A stretch of DNA of 36,071 nt. It comes from a virus. Shown piece after piece: positions 8,844 to 15,324 of the stretch (position 1 is its first letter; the number at the start of each line of letters is the position of its first letter). The notes beneath the pieces were generated by a model, which saw only the letters and a list, made by a program, of their open reading frames with translations, searched no databases and was not told the DNA's origin. The stretch is from IMG/VR virus record IMGVR_UViG_3300021363_000003, positions 1 to 36,071 of that record; one strand, 5' to 3'. The position numbers were made by a program, and so were the translations under genes.

Positions 8844-9300
8844 TTTCTACTACTCCATTTTCAAGTATATAAATAAGCATTGTAGCGAGAGCATTTGCTA
8901 AGTTAGGGTCAAAGATATTAGAGGTTAATTTTCTTCTTAACCATGCGTTCTCGCCTGTCGCTTCTGTTGAGTCGCATTCGTAGTTCACAATGAAGTTATT
9001 AGCTATCTTCATGTTTTCGTCAACTGAATTGAATCTTGTTATAAATATTCTATAATTATCAAATGGCTCGCAATTTTTAAGTTTAACATTGTTAGGAATA
9101 AACGTAAGTAATTCAGAAGCCATAAAGGCATCACAAATCTTATAGTTTGGATTGCATTCAGCATCGAATATTATTTTTGGGATTACTTCGTATTTCTCAT
9201 GACCATTATGAACCCAATAGAAGAAGCTATTTTGTTCAACCCCAAGGGTTAATAGTTTTTTTGAAAGCTCAAGAGAACATACCTTATCTTCTATTTTCAT
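8836..9300 (-). CDS. Hypothetical phage protein, 154 residues
   Basis: The ATG overlaps the stop of the cold-shock gene (ATGA). It begins [20 protein letters not shown] and contains SFFYWV, then an [12 protein letters not shown] segment, ENAWLRR, and a C-terminal helix [15 protein letters not shown]. This arrangement ([16 protein letters not shown] ... ASEL ... A.A..LIYLLENG) is a common phage hypothetical family with no assigned role. Confidence 0.7.
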   Translation of the reverse strand: MKIEDKVCSLELSKKLLTLGVEQNSFFYWVHNGHEKYEVIPKIIFDAECNPNYKICDAFMASELLTFIPNNVKLKNCEPFDNYRIFITRFNSVDENMKIANNFIVNYECDSTEATGENAWLRRKLTSNIFDPNLANALATMLIYILENGVVEND

Positions 9301-9500
9301 AATAAATTTACTTCCTCCGCTTGATTACCTTTTTGACCTTTAACAACATCAAACTCAACTCTGTCACCTTCGTTTAATGTTTTATAACCTTCAATTTTGA
9401 TTGCTTTGAAGTGAACAAATACATCACCGCCTTCGTCTCGCTGAATAAAACCATAACCTTTTCCTGCATTAAACCATTTAACTGTTCCTTGTTCTTTCAT
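9297..9500 (-). CDS. Cold-shock domain protein (CspA family)
   Basis: A 67-residue single cold-shock domain, full family length. RNP1 (KGYGFI, residues 14-19) and RNP2 (VFVHF, 27-31) are intact, after the usual [15 protein letters not shown] opening. Family members bind single-stranded nucleic acid, melt RNA secondary structure and can act as antiterminators. The ribosome site is AAGGAG before ATG. It is embedded in the early leftward operon, so it may remodel phage or host mRNA during infection; that role is inferred. Confidence 0.92.
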   Translation of the reverse strand: MKEQGTVKWFNAGKGYGFIQRDEGGDVFVHFKAIKIEGYKTLNEGDRVEFDVVKGQKGNQAEEVNLL

Positions 9501-9511
9501 TGTGGTGCTCC

Positions 9512-10156
9512 TTAATTTTTATTCCATATAAAAATACGATTGTTTTCTTGGTTCTTGCCGCGGCTTACTATCCACTGCTCATAAATTTCTTCATGAGCAA
9601 TCTTCATAATTGGTTTATCACCGTGAACATCTACATTGCCGATCAAGATGAATGTTTCAACCTGATCGAGAATAAGTTTTTCTTTTATGCCAAAAGGATT
9701 GCTGCTATAAGGCATTTCGTGAGGTGCGTATGTTGTTATCCAACTACCTATGACAACTTGTGGCTTATACTTTTCGACAGCTTTTAGAGCATCAATCTTT
9801 TCAACATCTCTGGGATAATTTATTGTTGGCTGGCGCATTGCTTCATAGGCTGCTTTAATGTCTGGTCTGTCCTGTTGTTTTGAATCTGTCATCTGAATTT
9901 TAAGATGAAAACCTAAGTCACCAGCACCCGCGCCAATCTCTATAACAGAGCGATCACCAATAACCTTTTGAAGAAACAAATGTTGTTCCACGGTAGGTAT
10001 TCCGTAACGAGCATGTATGTGACAAAAAGTTCTGAAATCGTCCCATTTATAGGCTTGCAGAGTTTTGGATGGCAGCAACTTAAGTCTTCCATTAGGTAAA
10101 AGCAGTTCTGATGAAATATCTCTTGTGCTATTCGCTGATATTATTCTTGAGATCAT
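9512..10156 (-). CDS. SAM-dependent methyltransferase-like protein
   Basis: A 214-residue protein. Residues 71-82 ([12 protein letters not shown]) match motif I of class I SAM-dependent methyltransferases, and [12 protein letters not shown] (~134-145) sits where motif IV is expected. The N-terminal ~60 residues are a helical extension ([12 protein letters not shown]). No DPPY/NPPY motif for N6-adenine or PCQ for C5-cytosine methylation is visible, so a DNA target is not supported. It overlaps the DUF3310 gene by 29 bp. Substrate unknown. Confidence 0.65.
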   Translation of the reverse strand: MISRIISANSTRDISSELLLPNGRLKLLPSKTLQAYKWDDFRTFCHIHARYGIPTVEQHLFLQKVIGDRSVIEIGAGAGDLGFHLKIQMTDSKQQDRPDIKAAYEAMRQPTINYPRDVEKIDALKAVEKYKPQVVIGSWITTYAPHEMPYSSNPFGIKEKLILDQVETFILIGNVDVHGDKPIMKIAHEEIYEQWIVSRGKNQENNRIFIWNKN

Positions 10157-10442
10157 TATCTTGTTCCATTTGTTTTATTTTATCTTCTAAATACCATCGG
10201 GCTTTTTTCAGGTCTTCAAGACCACCTTTATCGAGAAAGCGCCAAAGATATTTCACTGCATTCCCTACATCAAAATCCATGTGTCTCGTAACGTCTATAC
10301 ATTCAATTCTGCGTCCACATTCGCATGTTGCGGGACTATTGTTATAATGCTTAGGATGATTAACATTGTCATGCTCACGTTCACATTTTTCTAGTTTAGC
10401 TTCCATGTTTATAATTTCTTTTGTTCTGTCAATGATCGCCAT
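10128..10442 (-). CDS. DUF3310 protein
   Basis: A 104-residue protein. The central segment (NVNHPKHYNNSPATCECG, IECIDVTRHM, then GNAVKYLWRFLDKGG and LKKARWYLEDKI) is the DUF3310 signature: H-P-x-H-Y, IE.ID, GNA.KYL.R, KA.WYL. This family is frequent in phages and is sometimes labelled a nucleotide-kinase-like protein; its reaction is not established. An N-terminal helix precedes the domain, and the copy has an extra CxCG. ATG overlaps the upstream small gene by 14 bp. Confidence 0.85.
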   Translation of the reverse strand: MAIIDRTKEIINMEAKLEKCEREHDNVNHPKHYNNSPATCECGRRIECIDVTRHMDFDVGNAVKYLWRFLDKGGLEDLKKARWYLEDKIKQMEQDNDLKNNISE

Positions 10443-10599
10443 GTTTGCTCTCTAGTTTAGTTAAAATGCTTTCAATGATTGGTACTGATAGCTTTTGAAA
10501 ACTTAATCTTATTAAGTTAATTTCTTTTTGAATATCAAGAAGTGCGTGTTCATAGCCTCTTTGATAAGACTCATCCAAACCAACCATTTTATCGCCCAT
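10429..10599 (-). CDS. Small helical protein, 56 residues
   Basis: ATG at 10599 follows TAAGGCAATAGT, and the frame closes with TGA at 10429-10431 inside the start of the DUF3310 gene. The protein (MGDKMVGLDESYQRGYEHAL, then an LDIQKEINLIRLSFQKL helix) looks like a single amphipathic coiled-coil segment. Its YxRGYEHAL pattern recalls small phage accessory proteins, but no function can be given. It lies in the tight leftward operon. Confidence 0.65.
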   Translation of the reverse strand: MGDKMVGLDESYQRGYEHALLDIQKEINLIRLSFQKLSVPIIESILTKLESKHGDH

Positions 10600-10608
10600 A
10601 CTATTGCC

Positions 10609-10905
10609 TTAATGTAGTTTTTGGACTAACTGCCCGTTGAGTTCTTTAATGAAGAACGCCTTTAACTTTTCTATATCAACATTCCTTTCGGTTGTGCTCA
10701 TGCCTAAGTTTCTTATGAATCGTAAAAGATTGGCGTCACATGAAGCCATCGATGCTAAAAACACCGTTATTAATATATTTAGAGATTTCCCTTCATGCTC
10801 TTTTATTTGTTTAACAAAGCGTTTAATAGCATAGTTAAACACAGGTTGAGAGATTGATCGCACTGTTTCTATCATCTCTTGTTCAGTAAATTCTTTTTCA
10901 CTCAT
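10609..10905 (-). CDS. Hypothetical alpha-helical protein, 98 residues
   Basis: The chosen ATG (10905) overlaps the upstream gene's TGA (ATGA), which favours it over an in-frame codon 15 bases earlier. The sequence is largely helical (TEQEMIETVRSIS, FVKQIKEHEGKSLNILITVF). No motif recognised. Translational coupling ties it to the Tad2-like gene in front. Confidence 0.6.
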   Translation of the reverse strand: MSEKEFTEQEMIETVRSISQPVFNYAIKRFVKQIKEHEGKSLNILITVFLASMASCDANLLRFIRNLGMSTTERNVDIEKLKAFFIKELNGQLVQKLH

Positions 10906-11279
10906 GCGAGCACCACCCAATCTTGTGCTATGAACGCATCGAAAGCAGGAATGAAGGTATAGGGTTCCATTGAGTTTAAAACTATTGATTTAGAATCGTT
11001 ATCATAATGTATATACATCTCATTCCAATCTTTTAGCCAAGCCTTTTTGTTTTTTTGTAGGAAAGGAATAATGTCATAAAACTTAAACTCACCTTCTTCG
11101 CCATCAACTATCCATCCATCAGAAATCATGATGTCTTCGTTATAAGCATAGATGGCTGCTCGTGGTTGATAAGTCTTTACATCATTACCATCCATTTTAA
11201 AATAAATAGCACCCACCCATGATTGACGAGTTACTTTATTACCTTTCTGTAAAGCGTCCATTGCTTCATTGAATTTCAT
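10902..11279 (-). CDS. Tad2-like (DUF2829) protein, candidate Thoeris anti-defence
   Basis: A 125-residue protein, ATG after AAGGGACTAAC. The opening MKFNEAMDALQKGNKVTRQS and the ending FDAFIAQDWVVL match the DUF2829/Tad2 frame: F.EAL.ALK.GKKV.R..W at the start, then ...A.DW.V at the end. Characterised Tad2 proteins are homo-oligomeric sponges that capture cyclic ADP-ribose signals of the Thoeris defence system. This copy is longer than the usual ~80-100 residues because of an acidic, aromatic middle section (~residues 45-105). Early-operon position suits an anti-defence role. Ligand binding is inferred only; a second family member sits at 25091. Confidence 0.6.
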   Translation of the reverse strand: MKFNEAMDALQKGNKVTRQSWVGAIYFKMDGNDVKTYQPRAAIYAYNEDIMISDGWIVDGEEGEFKFYDIIPFLQKNKKAWLKDWNEMYIHYDNDSKSIVLNSMEPYTFIPAFDAFIAQDWVVLA

Positions 11280-11297
11280 GTTAGTCCCTTAATGTTA

Positions 11298-11576
11298 TTA
11301 CTCGGCAAACATTTCATTGATGATAGTTTCAAACTGCTCCTTACGGCGCTTTACTAAATCAAGATCATCTAGGGCTTCAATTAATTCATCAAAAGGTATT
11401 GGGTACTTGGAGGCGTATTCTTGAATCTTTTGTTCTTTTTCAGCAATCATGCTTTCAATCTTACAAATCTCAAGCTCAGCTTTCTTTTTCATCTCTTTAG
11501 CGCGTAAGGGAGCCATCGCTTCGTTAATCTTTTCCTTGGCTAATACGAGTAACTCTTTATATTTGATTAACGCCAT
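11298..11576 (-). CDS. Coiled-coil hypothetical protein
   Basis: A 92-residue Lys/Glu-rich protein, ATG after AAGGAAATAAAC. Almost the whole length is predicted helix (KYKELLVLAKEKINEAM, KIESMIAEKEQKIQEY) with heptad-like spacing. It could dimerise, but no partner or function is visible. Confidence 0.65.
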   Translation of the reverse strand: MALIKYKELLVLAKEKINEAMAPLRAKEMKKKAELEICKIESMIAEKEQKIQEYASKYPIPFDELIEALDDLDLVKRRKEQFETIINEMFAE

Positions 11577-11581
11577 GTTGT

Positions 11582-11860
11582 TTATTTCCTTATGAGTAAA
11601 AGTTTTTTGTTCTTTTTTGGTTTCTCAGATGTTATAGCTGTGCCTGTAATAGCAATCGGCAAACATGCAGTAGTGACACTTCCTACTGAAGAGATGGAAA
11701 TAGATTGCTGTTGAGCCGCACCCATTTGGCGAAGCATCTGATGGTATTGGTCATTATTCATGTTCTGTTGAACTCCCATAACATGCTGACAATGATTAGA
11801 AGAACACATGTGGCAGTAGCCATGTCCTGCAATTCCAAAGCCTAATCCCATTAGTGACAT
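11582..11860 (-). CDS. Small Cys/His-rich protein, start uncertain
   Basis: From ATG at 11860 (GGAG six bases upstream) it encodes 92 residues. A GLGFGIAGHGYCHMC segment leads into a C/H cluster (C-H-x-C-x4-H-C-x2-H) able to bind a metal. A Gln/Asn/Met-rich middle and a basic KKNKKLLLIRK end follow. Upstream in-frame starts exist (ATG 11875, GTG 11902, TTG 11908). GTG 11902 has AGAGG at good distance, so the protein may be 14 residues longer. Function unknown. Confidence 0.55.
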   Translation of the reverse strand: MSLMGLGFGIAGHGYCHMCSSNHCQHVMGVQQNMNNDQYHQMLRQMGAAQQQSISISSVGSVTTACLPIAITGTAITSEKPKKNKKLLLIRK

Positions 11861-11888
11861 CACACTCTCCATAAAATCATTTTGGACG

Positions 11889-11905
11889 TGGGAGCCTTTC
11901 ACTCC
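11889..11905 (-). other. Small hairpin at the head of the Cys/His gene
   Basis: On the minus strand GGGAG-TGAAAGG-CTCCC forms a 5-bp stem, within or just before the uncertain start of the 11582 gene. The 11909-12024 region beyond it carries short inverted repeats (for example GTTAG-C-CTAAC near 11919-11929) but no confident gene. Confidence 0.4.
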
Positions 11906-12024
11906 CAACCTCTCTGGTTAGCCTAACGTAACCGCTTGGGTTGCAAGACGGGAATTAGACCTCGCCTAACGGCACAATCAGAGGCTCTTCGATCATGCGC
12001 CTGAATCGGTTGCCCTTGCGGGTA

Positions 12025-12189
12025 CTAGAACGGCCTACATGTCTTTTTGAGCTTCCGCCCAAACTTGGTGGGGCGATGCTTGGATTTCAAATTAGCGCGT
12101 GGCACTCCTTGCAAGACGAGTGTTATCCGGTCGCACCAAGCTTCACTAATGGTTGCCCCATTAATCTTTAATGTTGATACCAACTCCAT
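12025..12189 (-). CDS. Small basic protein, 54 residues
   Basis: Starts at the ATG that overlaps the end of the two-TM gene (AGGGATGGT in front) and ends TAG at 12025. The protein begins MELVSTLKINGATISEAWCD and becomes strongly basic (LKSKHRPTKFGRKLKKTCRPF), suggesting nucleic-acid contact. A +1 shift near the AAAAAGA run would extend it by ~30 residues through RSSTRKGNRFRR to a stop near 11950. That makes a frameshift or a decayed longer gene possible. No family recognised. Confidence 0.5.
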   Translation of the reverse strand: MELVSTLKINGATISEAWCDRITLVLQGVPRANLKSKHRPTKFGRKLKKTCRPF

Positions 12190-12374
12190 ACCATCCCTGC
12201 AATTGAAGAACTCAATAAACAGATTGATAAAACATTCCCACATAAACTATTGGGAGACATATATCTATCAAAACGATCAACTTGTATTTTAAAATTTTCC
12301 GTGTGATACCACGCCATATAAAAGCACCACCCAAGGAAACCAAAATACAATACGGACAGGGGATAGATAATCAT
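12168..12374 (-). CDS. Two-transmembrane small protein
   Basis: A 68-residue protein, ATG 4 bases after the stop of the secreted mini-protein. Residues 2-22 (IIYPLSVLYFGFLGWCFYMA) and ~42-66 (a GNVLSICLLSSSIAGMVW core) are two hydrophobic segments joined by a charged loop (ENFKIQVDRFDRYMS). A hairpin topology like this fits holins, superinfection-exclusion proteins or other inner-membrane effectors. It is the largest member of a membrane-targeted cassette. The role cannot be fixed from sequence. Confidence 0.65.
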   Translation of the reverse strand: MIIYPLSVLYFGFLGWCFYMAWYHTENFKIQVDRFDRYMSPNSLCGNVLSICLLSSSIAGMVWSWYQH

Positions 12375-12378
12375 CTAA

Positions 12379-12498
12379 TTACTCACAATTATGTGGCGTG
12401 GAAGCATCGCAACCAATAACAGGCGCGTCTTGTGAAGCAAAAGCAGAACCACTTAACACTAAAACACTAGCGACAACTAGACTTAATAATACTTTCAT
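12379..12498 (-). CDS. Secreted two-cysteine mini-protein, 39 residues
   Basis: ATG at 12498 follows a strong ribosome site (AAGGAGTTTCACC), and TAA is at 12379-12381. Residues 1-21 are a textbook Sec signal peptide: MK, a Leu/Val-rich core (VLLSLVVASVLVLSGS), and AFA at the cleavage site. The predicted mature peptide is 18 residues (SQDAPVIGCDASTPHNCE) with two cysteines eight apart that could form a disulphide in the periplasm. There is no lipobox, so it should be soluble. It shares a likely transcript with TM mini-proteins on both sides. Confidence 0.75.
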   Translation of the reverse strand: MKVLLSLVVASVLVLSGSAFASQDAPVIGCDASTPHNCE

Positions 12499-12518
12499 GG
12501 TGAAACTCCTTAGTTAAA

Positions 12519-12584
12519 TTACATTGCTCTGATGTAACAGTAGAGCAACCACAATAAAAAAAATGTTACAAATGTTTCCATCAT
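12519..12584 (-). CDS. Membrane mini-protein B (METF-VT type)
   Basis: A 21-residue peptide (MMETFVTFFLLWLLYCYIRA plus Met) made of one hydrophobic helix. Its ATG overlaps the stop of mini-protein A (ATGA), so translation is probably coupled. It aligns with mini-protein A: identical METF-x-T start, Trp at the same distance, then L and YI. This resemblance between adjacent tiny frames is the main evidence that both are real genes. Start could also be the second ATG at 12581. Confidence 0.6.
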   Translation of the reverse strand: MMETFVTFFLLWLLYCYIRAM

Positions 12585-12667
12585 TCATGCTCACATTTGC
12601 AATCAAAAGATTCTATATATTTTACAATAAGCCACCAAATGACAGCTATTGTTATAAAAGTTTCCAT
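12581..12667 (-). CDS. Membrane mini-protein A (METF-IT type)
   Basis: A 28-residue peptide with ATG at 12667 after CGAGGTGTGTAAA. Residues 3-18 (TFITIAVIWWLIVKYI) form a single transmembrane helix, and the tail ESFDCKCEHE is acidic with a C-x-C pair. It is the first gene after the promoter and leader hairpin at 12691-12782 and is followed directly by a diverged duplicate (mini-protein B). Function unknown; single-helix phage peptides of this size are known to act as membrane-protein regulators or lysis accessories. Confidence 0.65.
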   Translation of the reverse strand: METFITIAVIWWLIVKYIESFDCKCEHE

Positions 12668-12690
12668 TTTACACACCTCGTTACAGTTGC

Positions 12691-12744
12691 GGTGGCCCGT
12701 CATAATTCCCCTTGGGACGCCAAGCCGATGACTACACTGCCACC
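12691..12744 (-). ncRNA. Long structured hairpin at the 5' end of the mini-protein transcript
   Basis: Three nested stems line up on one axis: GGTGGC/GCCACC (12691-12696 with 12739-12744), GTCAT/ATGAC (12699-12703 with 12728-12732) and CTTGG/CCAAG (12711-12715 with 12720-12724) closing a GACG loop. The predicted start of the minus transcript (about 12747) falls at the base of the hairpin, so the RNA would begin with it. No U-tract follows, so it is not a simple terminator. It could stabilise the mRNA or regulate the downstream peptide genes. Confidence 0.55.
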
Positions 12745-12753
12745 ACTTCTGTT

Positions 12754-12782
12754 TATATATACATTTTTATTTAATTTGTAAA
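12754..12782 (-). promoter_or_regulatory. Sigma70-type promoter for the mini-protein cassette
   Basis: On the minus strand TTTACA (12782-12777), 17 bases, then TATATA (12759-12754). It lies just after the SSB-like gene stop in an AT-rich stretch and points at the mini-protein genes. Confidence 0.55.
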
Positions 12783-12785
12783 GTC

Positions 12786-13238
12786 CTAAAATGGAACATC
12801 TATGTCATCCTGAAAACTGTCCTTGGGGGCATCGGCAGGTTTCGCCACAGCACCTTCAGATTTGATGTAATCCTTGACAGTATTCTTTGGAGCATACATA
12901 CCACCGTTAGGGTTGGGCTTCCCTTCTTCCATGCCGAGTTCAAGCTTTCCTGCTCTGCCCGGACAGTCTGAGGCTCTGAGTTCACCGGCTTCATACTTGT
13001 CAAGTAATCCCGTAGCATCAGCGAAATGTCGAAGTTTAAAGGCCATAGCTTCCAAGACATAATCAAAGATTAGACGCTCACGACCCATGTTATCCCAAAT
13101 CTTCATCTTGAGCTTTATCATCTCGTTACCCGATTTGGCGACCTGATCGGTAGCCTCGATGACCTGGAAGGAATACTCTCCAGGTTCAACCAGGGCCATC
13201 TCTTGCAGTTCTTGTTCTGTTTTAGGGGTGAATCTCAT
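12786..13238 (-). CDS. SSB-like single-strand-binding protein (DUF669-type)
   Basis: A 150-residue protein, ATG after AAGGAGATAAATA and overlapping the Sak4 stop (TAATG). It has the phage DUF669-type layout, with PGEYSFQVIEATDQVAKSGN and MIKLKMKIWDNMGRERLIFD forming an OB-like half. A flexible Ala/Pro region follows, and an acidic tip FQDDIDVPF closely resembles the DDDIPF tail of bacterial SSB that recruits partners. Adjacent to a Sak4-like ATPase, with which such proteins commonly pair. Likely coats ssDNA during annealing and replication. Confidence 0.75.
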   Translation of the reverse strand: MRFTPKTEQELQEMALVEPGEYSFQVIEATDQVAKSGNEMIKLKMKIWDNMGRERLIFDYVLEAMAFKLRHFADATGLLDKYEAGELRASDCPGRAGKLELGMEEGKPNPNGGMYAPKNTVKDYIKSEGAVAKPADAPKDSFQDDIDVPF

Positions 13239-14095
13239 TATTTATCTCCTTGAGGTTTGATTTTGTTTTCCATATAAGCGATACACTTCACGATCAGAGC
13301 TTCTGGCATCTCATCAAAGGACACAGCTTCAGCCTTGTCTAACCATTTCTGGGTGACTTCTTCTGGTTCTTTGAATATCTCGATGAGGTGCTTTAGGTGA
13401 TCGATCTGTTCTTTGGTTGCCAAAACTTCAGCAACAGCATGGCGCTCCAGGACTTCACGACCATAACGCTTCGCTATTTCCTCATAAGAGAAAGGGAATT
13501 GCTCACCATCAGGGAAGGCTTCTATGCGGGACTTCTTGATAATGCCGACTCTTTCCTTTGGTCCACGCTTTTGAACTTCAAAAACGAGGTCGAATAGGTA
13601 GTCGAGCTTTTTATAGCAATCAAACGTCTGTCCTAAGACCGCCATGTTCTGTCCATACTCATTCTTGGCATGACTGGTGATAATAACATTCATGTCTAAC
13701 CTGAGCAAAAGACTGAGTAAATGCTTTATTTTCTTGTTGGCTTCACTGTAATGTCGACCAAAGTCTGTACCGTTCTTGGCGGCCGACTTGTTCAGAAGGT
13801 CTTCATAAACAATGGTCAAAGGGTCAATAATGAGGGTTCTGTACTCATGTTTCTCAGTGAGCAGGGTTTTTACTTCAGTTACCAGCTCATCAAAGTCTGT
13901 GGTGTTATAGATCACGCCACCTTTTTGTTGTAGTAATTTGACATACTGATCGTTATGGGAACCCTTTTCTGTGTCGATCAGATAAGGGGACGGGAAACTA
14001 ATCGCGGCTGTGGTCTTACCTGTGCCAGACGCTCCATAAAATAATGCCTTCAGCCTTTTTTGTACCGCTTCTGGTTTTACTGCTCTTAAAGCCAT
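13238..14095 (-). CDS. Sak4-like ATPase (AAA_24), recombination
   Basis: A 285-residue protein from the ATG at 14095 (GAGGTGTAAC in front), preferred over an upstream in-frame start at 14131 without a ribosome site. Walker A is GASGTGKTT (residues 21-29) and Walker B is YRTLIID (85-91). The RecA-like core (LIDTEKGS..., VIITSHAKNEYG) fits phage Sak4/AAA_24 proteins, which promote single-strand annealing together with an SSB-like partner. The C-terminal third is helical (ATKEQIDHLKHLIEIF). Likely the phage recombinase. Confidence 0.82.
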   Translation of the reverse strand: MALRAVKPEAVQKRLKALFYGASGTGKTTAAISFPSPYLIDTEKGSHNDQYVKLLQQKGGVIYNTTDFDELVTEVKTLLTEKHEYRTLIIDPLTIVYEDLLNKSAAKNGTDFGRHYSEANKKIKHLLSLLLRLDMNVIITSHAKNEYGQNMAVLGQTFDCYKKLDYLFDLVFEVQKRGPKERVGIIKKSRIEAFPDGEQFPFSYEEIAKRYGREVLERHAVAEVLATKEQIDHLKHLIEIFKEPEEVTQKWLDKAEAVSFDEMPEALIVKCIAYMENKIKPQGDK

Positions 14096-14186
14096 GTTAC
14101 ACCTCTTTTCTTTAGTTAATGTTGTGACCATTTAAGGTCTTCGGAAAAATCCCCTGTAGGCACTACGATGCCCACTAGGGATGTCT

Positions 14187-14543
14187 CTATTCTGGGTAGC
14201 AGGTCTCAGCACACTTGGAGCAACAAAAGTCTTCAGGAGCTGACCAATCGTGGTGGTGCATATAATTGGTCGAGCTCTCACACTTGCAGTGCTCACAGTG
14301 GCAGGCCATTTCCAGGTCGGCGATGTACTCGTATCGCATTTCATGGATGATGTCGTTTTGATGGTTACTCATAGGTTCCCCGCTATAATCTGATCGGTTA
14401 ATACAATTAGGTTTGCGTAAAACATGGCAGTTAAAACAGCCATCCAAAATAGGTTCTTGATTATGACCACGGTCCACCTCGTACAAATCCTGGGTCTTCG
14501 TTATAAAGTAGGTCTTGGTCGGCGTTGTACTCATAGACAGCAT
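14187..14543 (-). CDS. Cys-rich hypothetical protein, start uncertain
   Basis: Up to 118 residues from ATG 14543, overlapping the upstream gene by 83 bp. Cysteine pairs occur throughout (DGCFNCHVLRKPNC, then CHCEHCKC and FCCSKCAETC), suggesting one or two zinc sites. The alternative ATG at 14372 has GGGGAACCT in front and would give 61 residues with only the second cluster. In the latter case a 24-residue hydrophobic frame (14369-14443, MAVLTAMFYANLIVLTDQII...) could precede it with an ATGA overlap. Function unknown. Confidence 0.5.
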   Translation of the reverse strand: MLSMSTTPTKTYFITKTQDLYEVDRGHNQEPILDGCFNCHVLRKPNCINRSDYSGEPMSNHQNDIIHEMRYEYIADLEMACHCEHCKCESSTNYMHHHDWSAPEDFCCSKCAETCYPE

Positions 14544-14943
14544 CTTCCAAGAGTTCAGTCATGCGGCGGTTCATGTAGCTTGAGACACCGTCACGCCATT
14601 CTTTTACAAACTCAATCTCTTCATCTCGATCAGTGGAGTTTTTTAGGAAACGCAGTAAAGCGGGGAGCATCTTTGTTTCGTAAGCAGGATTGTCAGCGCC
14701 GGTTGCTTCATTGGCATAGCCATCTTCGGCTATCATGAGGGTGGCAGCTAATTTGTGCTGATCAAAGTCAGCCAAGTCATCTAGGTCGATGGTGTATTGT
14801 TTTAGGCAGTTGTCCATCTTGGCGTAATGAGAGACGAGGTCTCTAGCCATTTCCTTTGGCGTGATGCTTTTCATGTTTGCCATTCCTTTGACAATTGGGT
14901 GTTGCTTTAACACAAATATCTGAGCTAAACTCTTCGCGTTCAT
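14461..14943 (-). CDS. Hypothetical protein, 160 residues
   Basis: ATG after AAGGAGTCATCTA. Mainly helical and acidic (LAQIFVLKQHPIVKG, EIEFVKEWRDGVSSYMNRR). No motif recognised. It sits between a small regulator-type gene and the Sak4 region in the early operon. Confidence 0.65.
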   Translation of the reverse strand: MNAKSLAQIFVLKQHPIVKGMANMKSITPKEMARDLVSHYAKMDNCLKQYTIDLDDLADFDQHKLAATLMIAEDGYANEATGADNPAYETKMLPALLRFLKNSTDRDEEIEFVKEWRDGVSSYMNRRMTELLEDAVYEYNADQDLLYNEDPGFVRGGPWS

Positions 14944-14983
14944 TAGATGACTCCTTAGTCGGGGTTTTAATGTTCAGTGATCA

Positions 14984-15001
14984 GGGGGCCTGCAAGCCCC
15001 C
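14984..15001. other. GC-rich hairpin between early genes
   Basis: GGGGGC-CTGCAA-GCCCCC, 6-bp stem, between the 47-residue gene and the 160-residue gene. There is no T-run on either side, so it is more likely a processing or attenuation element than a terminator. Confidence 0.5.
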
Positions 15002-15013
15002 GTCACACCTGTG

Positions 15014-15157
15014 TTACTCTACCTTCATCAAACAGTCGTTTGCCTTGTCTTCTTCGTAAACAACCATCCAATCTTTACCGTATGTTTCCTTGTATTTTCT
15101 TATTAAGTCTGCTCTCCTTAGAATTTTTACCATTGTTTCTTGTTCTGTAGGGCTCAT
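15014..15157 (-). CDS. Small hypothetical protein, 47 residues
   Basis: ATG at 15157 lies just beyond the stop of the RHH-type gene with TTGGAGAGTAGTC in front; TAA at 15014-15016. The protein is highly charged (MVKILRRADLIRKYKETYGK, then DWMVVYEEDK). Its reading frame and ribosome site support it. No family recognised. Confidence 0.65.
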   Translation of the reverse strand: MSPTEQETMVKILRRADLIRKYKETYGKDWMVVYEEDKANDCLMKVE

Positions 15158-15159
15158 GA

Positions 15160-15324
15160 CTACTCTCCAATACTTTCAAACTTCTTACTACTCATAGATC
15201 TTTCTAGTATGTCCTTTACTAGTTGACCTAAACTTATATCTTTCTGTATTGCCACTATTTTTAATTTCTTCCAGCATTCCTTGGAAACTTCTGCTGGTAT
15301 GGACTTTACTTCTTCTTTGGACAT
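15160..15324 (-). CDS. Ribbon-helix-helix-type regulator 2
   Basis: A 54-residue protein from ATG 15324, chosen for AAGGAAAATAAAA in front. The start SKEEVKSIPAEVSKECW would supply the beta strand, and KKLKIVAIQKDISLGQLVKD the helices of an RHH (Arc/CopG-type) fold, ending in a basic tail. RHH dimers bind operators as repressors or antitoxins. It is the first gene after a perfect consensus promoter at 15386-15413. No toxin partner is evident. Confidence 0.65.
   Translation of the reverse strand: MSKEEVKSIPAEVSKECWKKLKIVAIQKDISLGQLVKDILERSMSSKKFESIGE

Noticed and set aside
11909-12024. Possible tRNA or similar RNA in the gene-poor stretch
   Set aside because: Short inverted repeats exist but no cloverleaf with acceptor stem and T-loop could be drawn on either strand.
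14132-14350. Frames on both strands near 14132-14350
   Set aside because: Overlapping the Cys-rich gene in other frames with no ribosome sites; treated as shadows.
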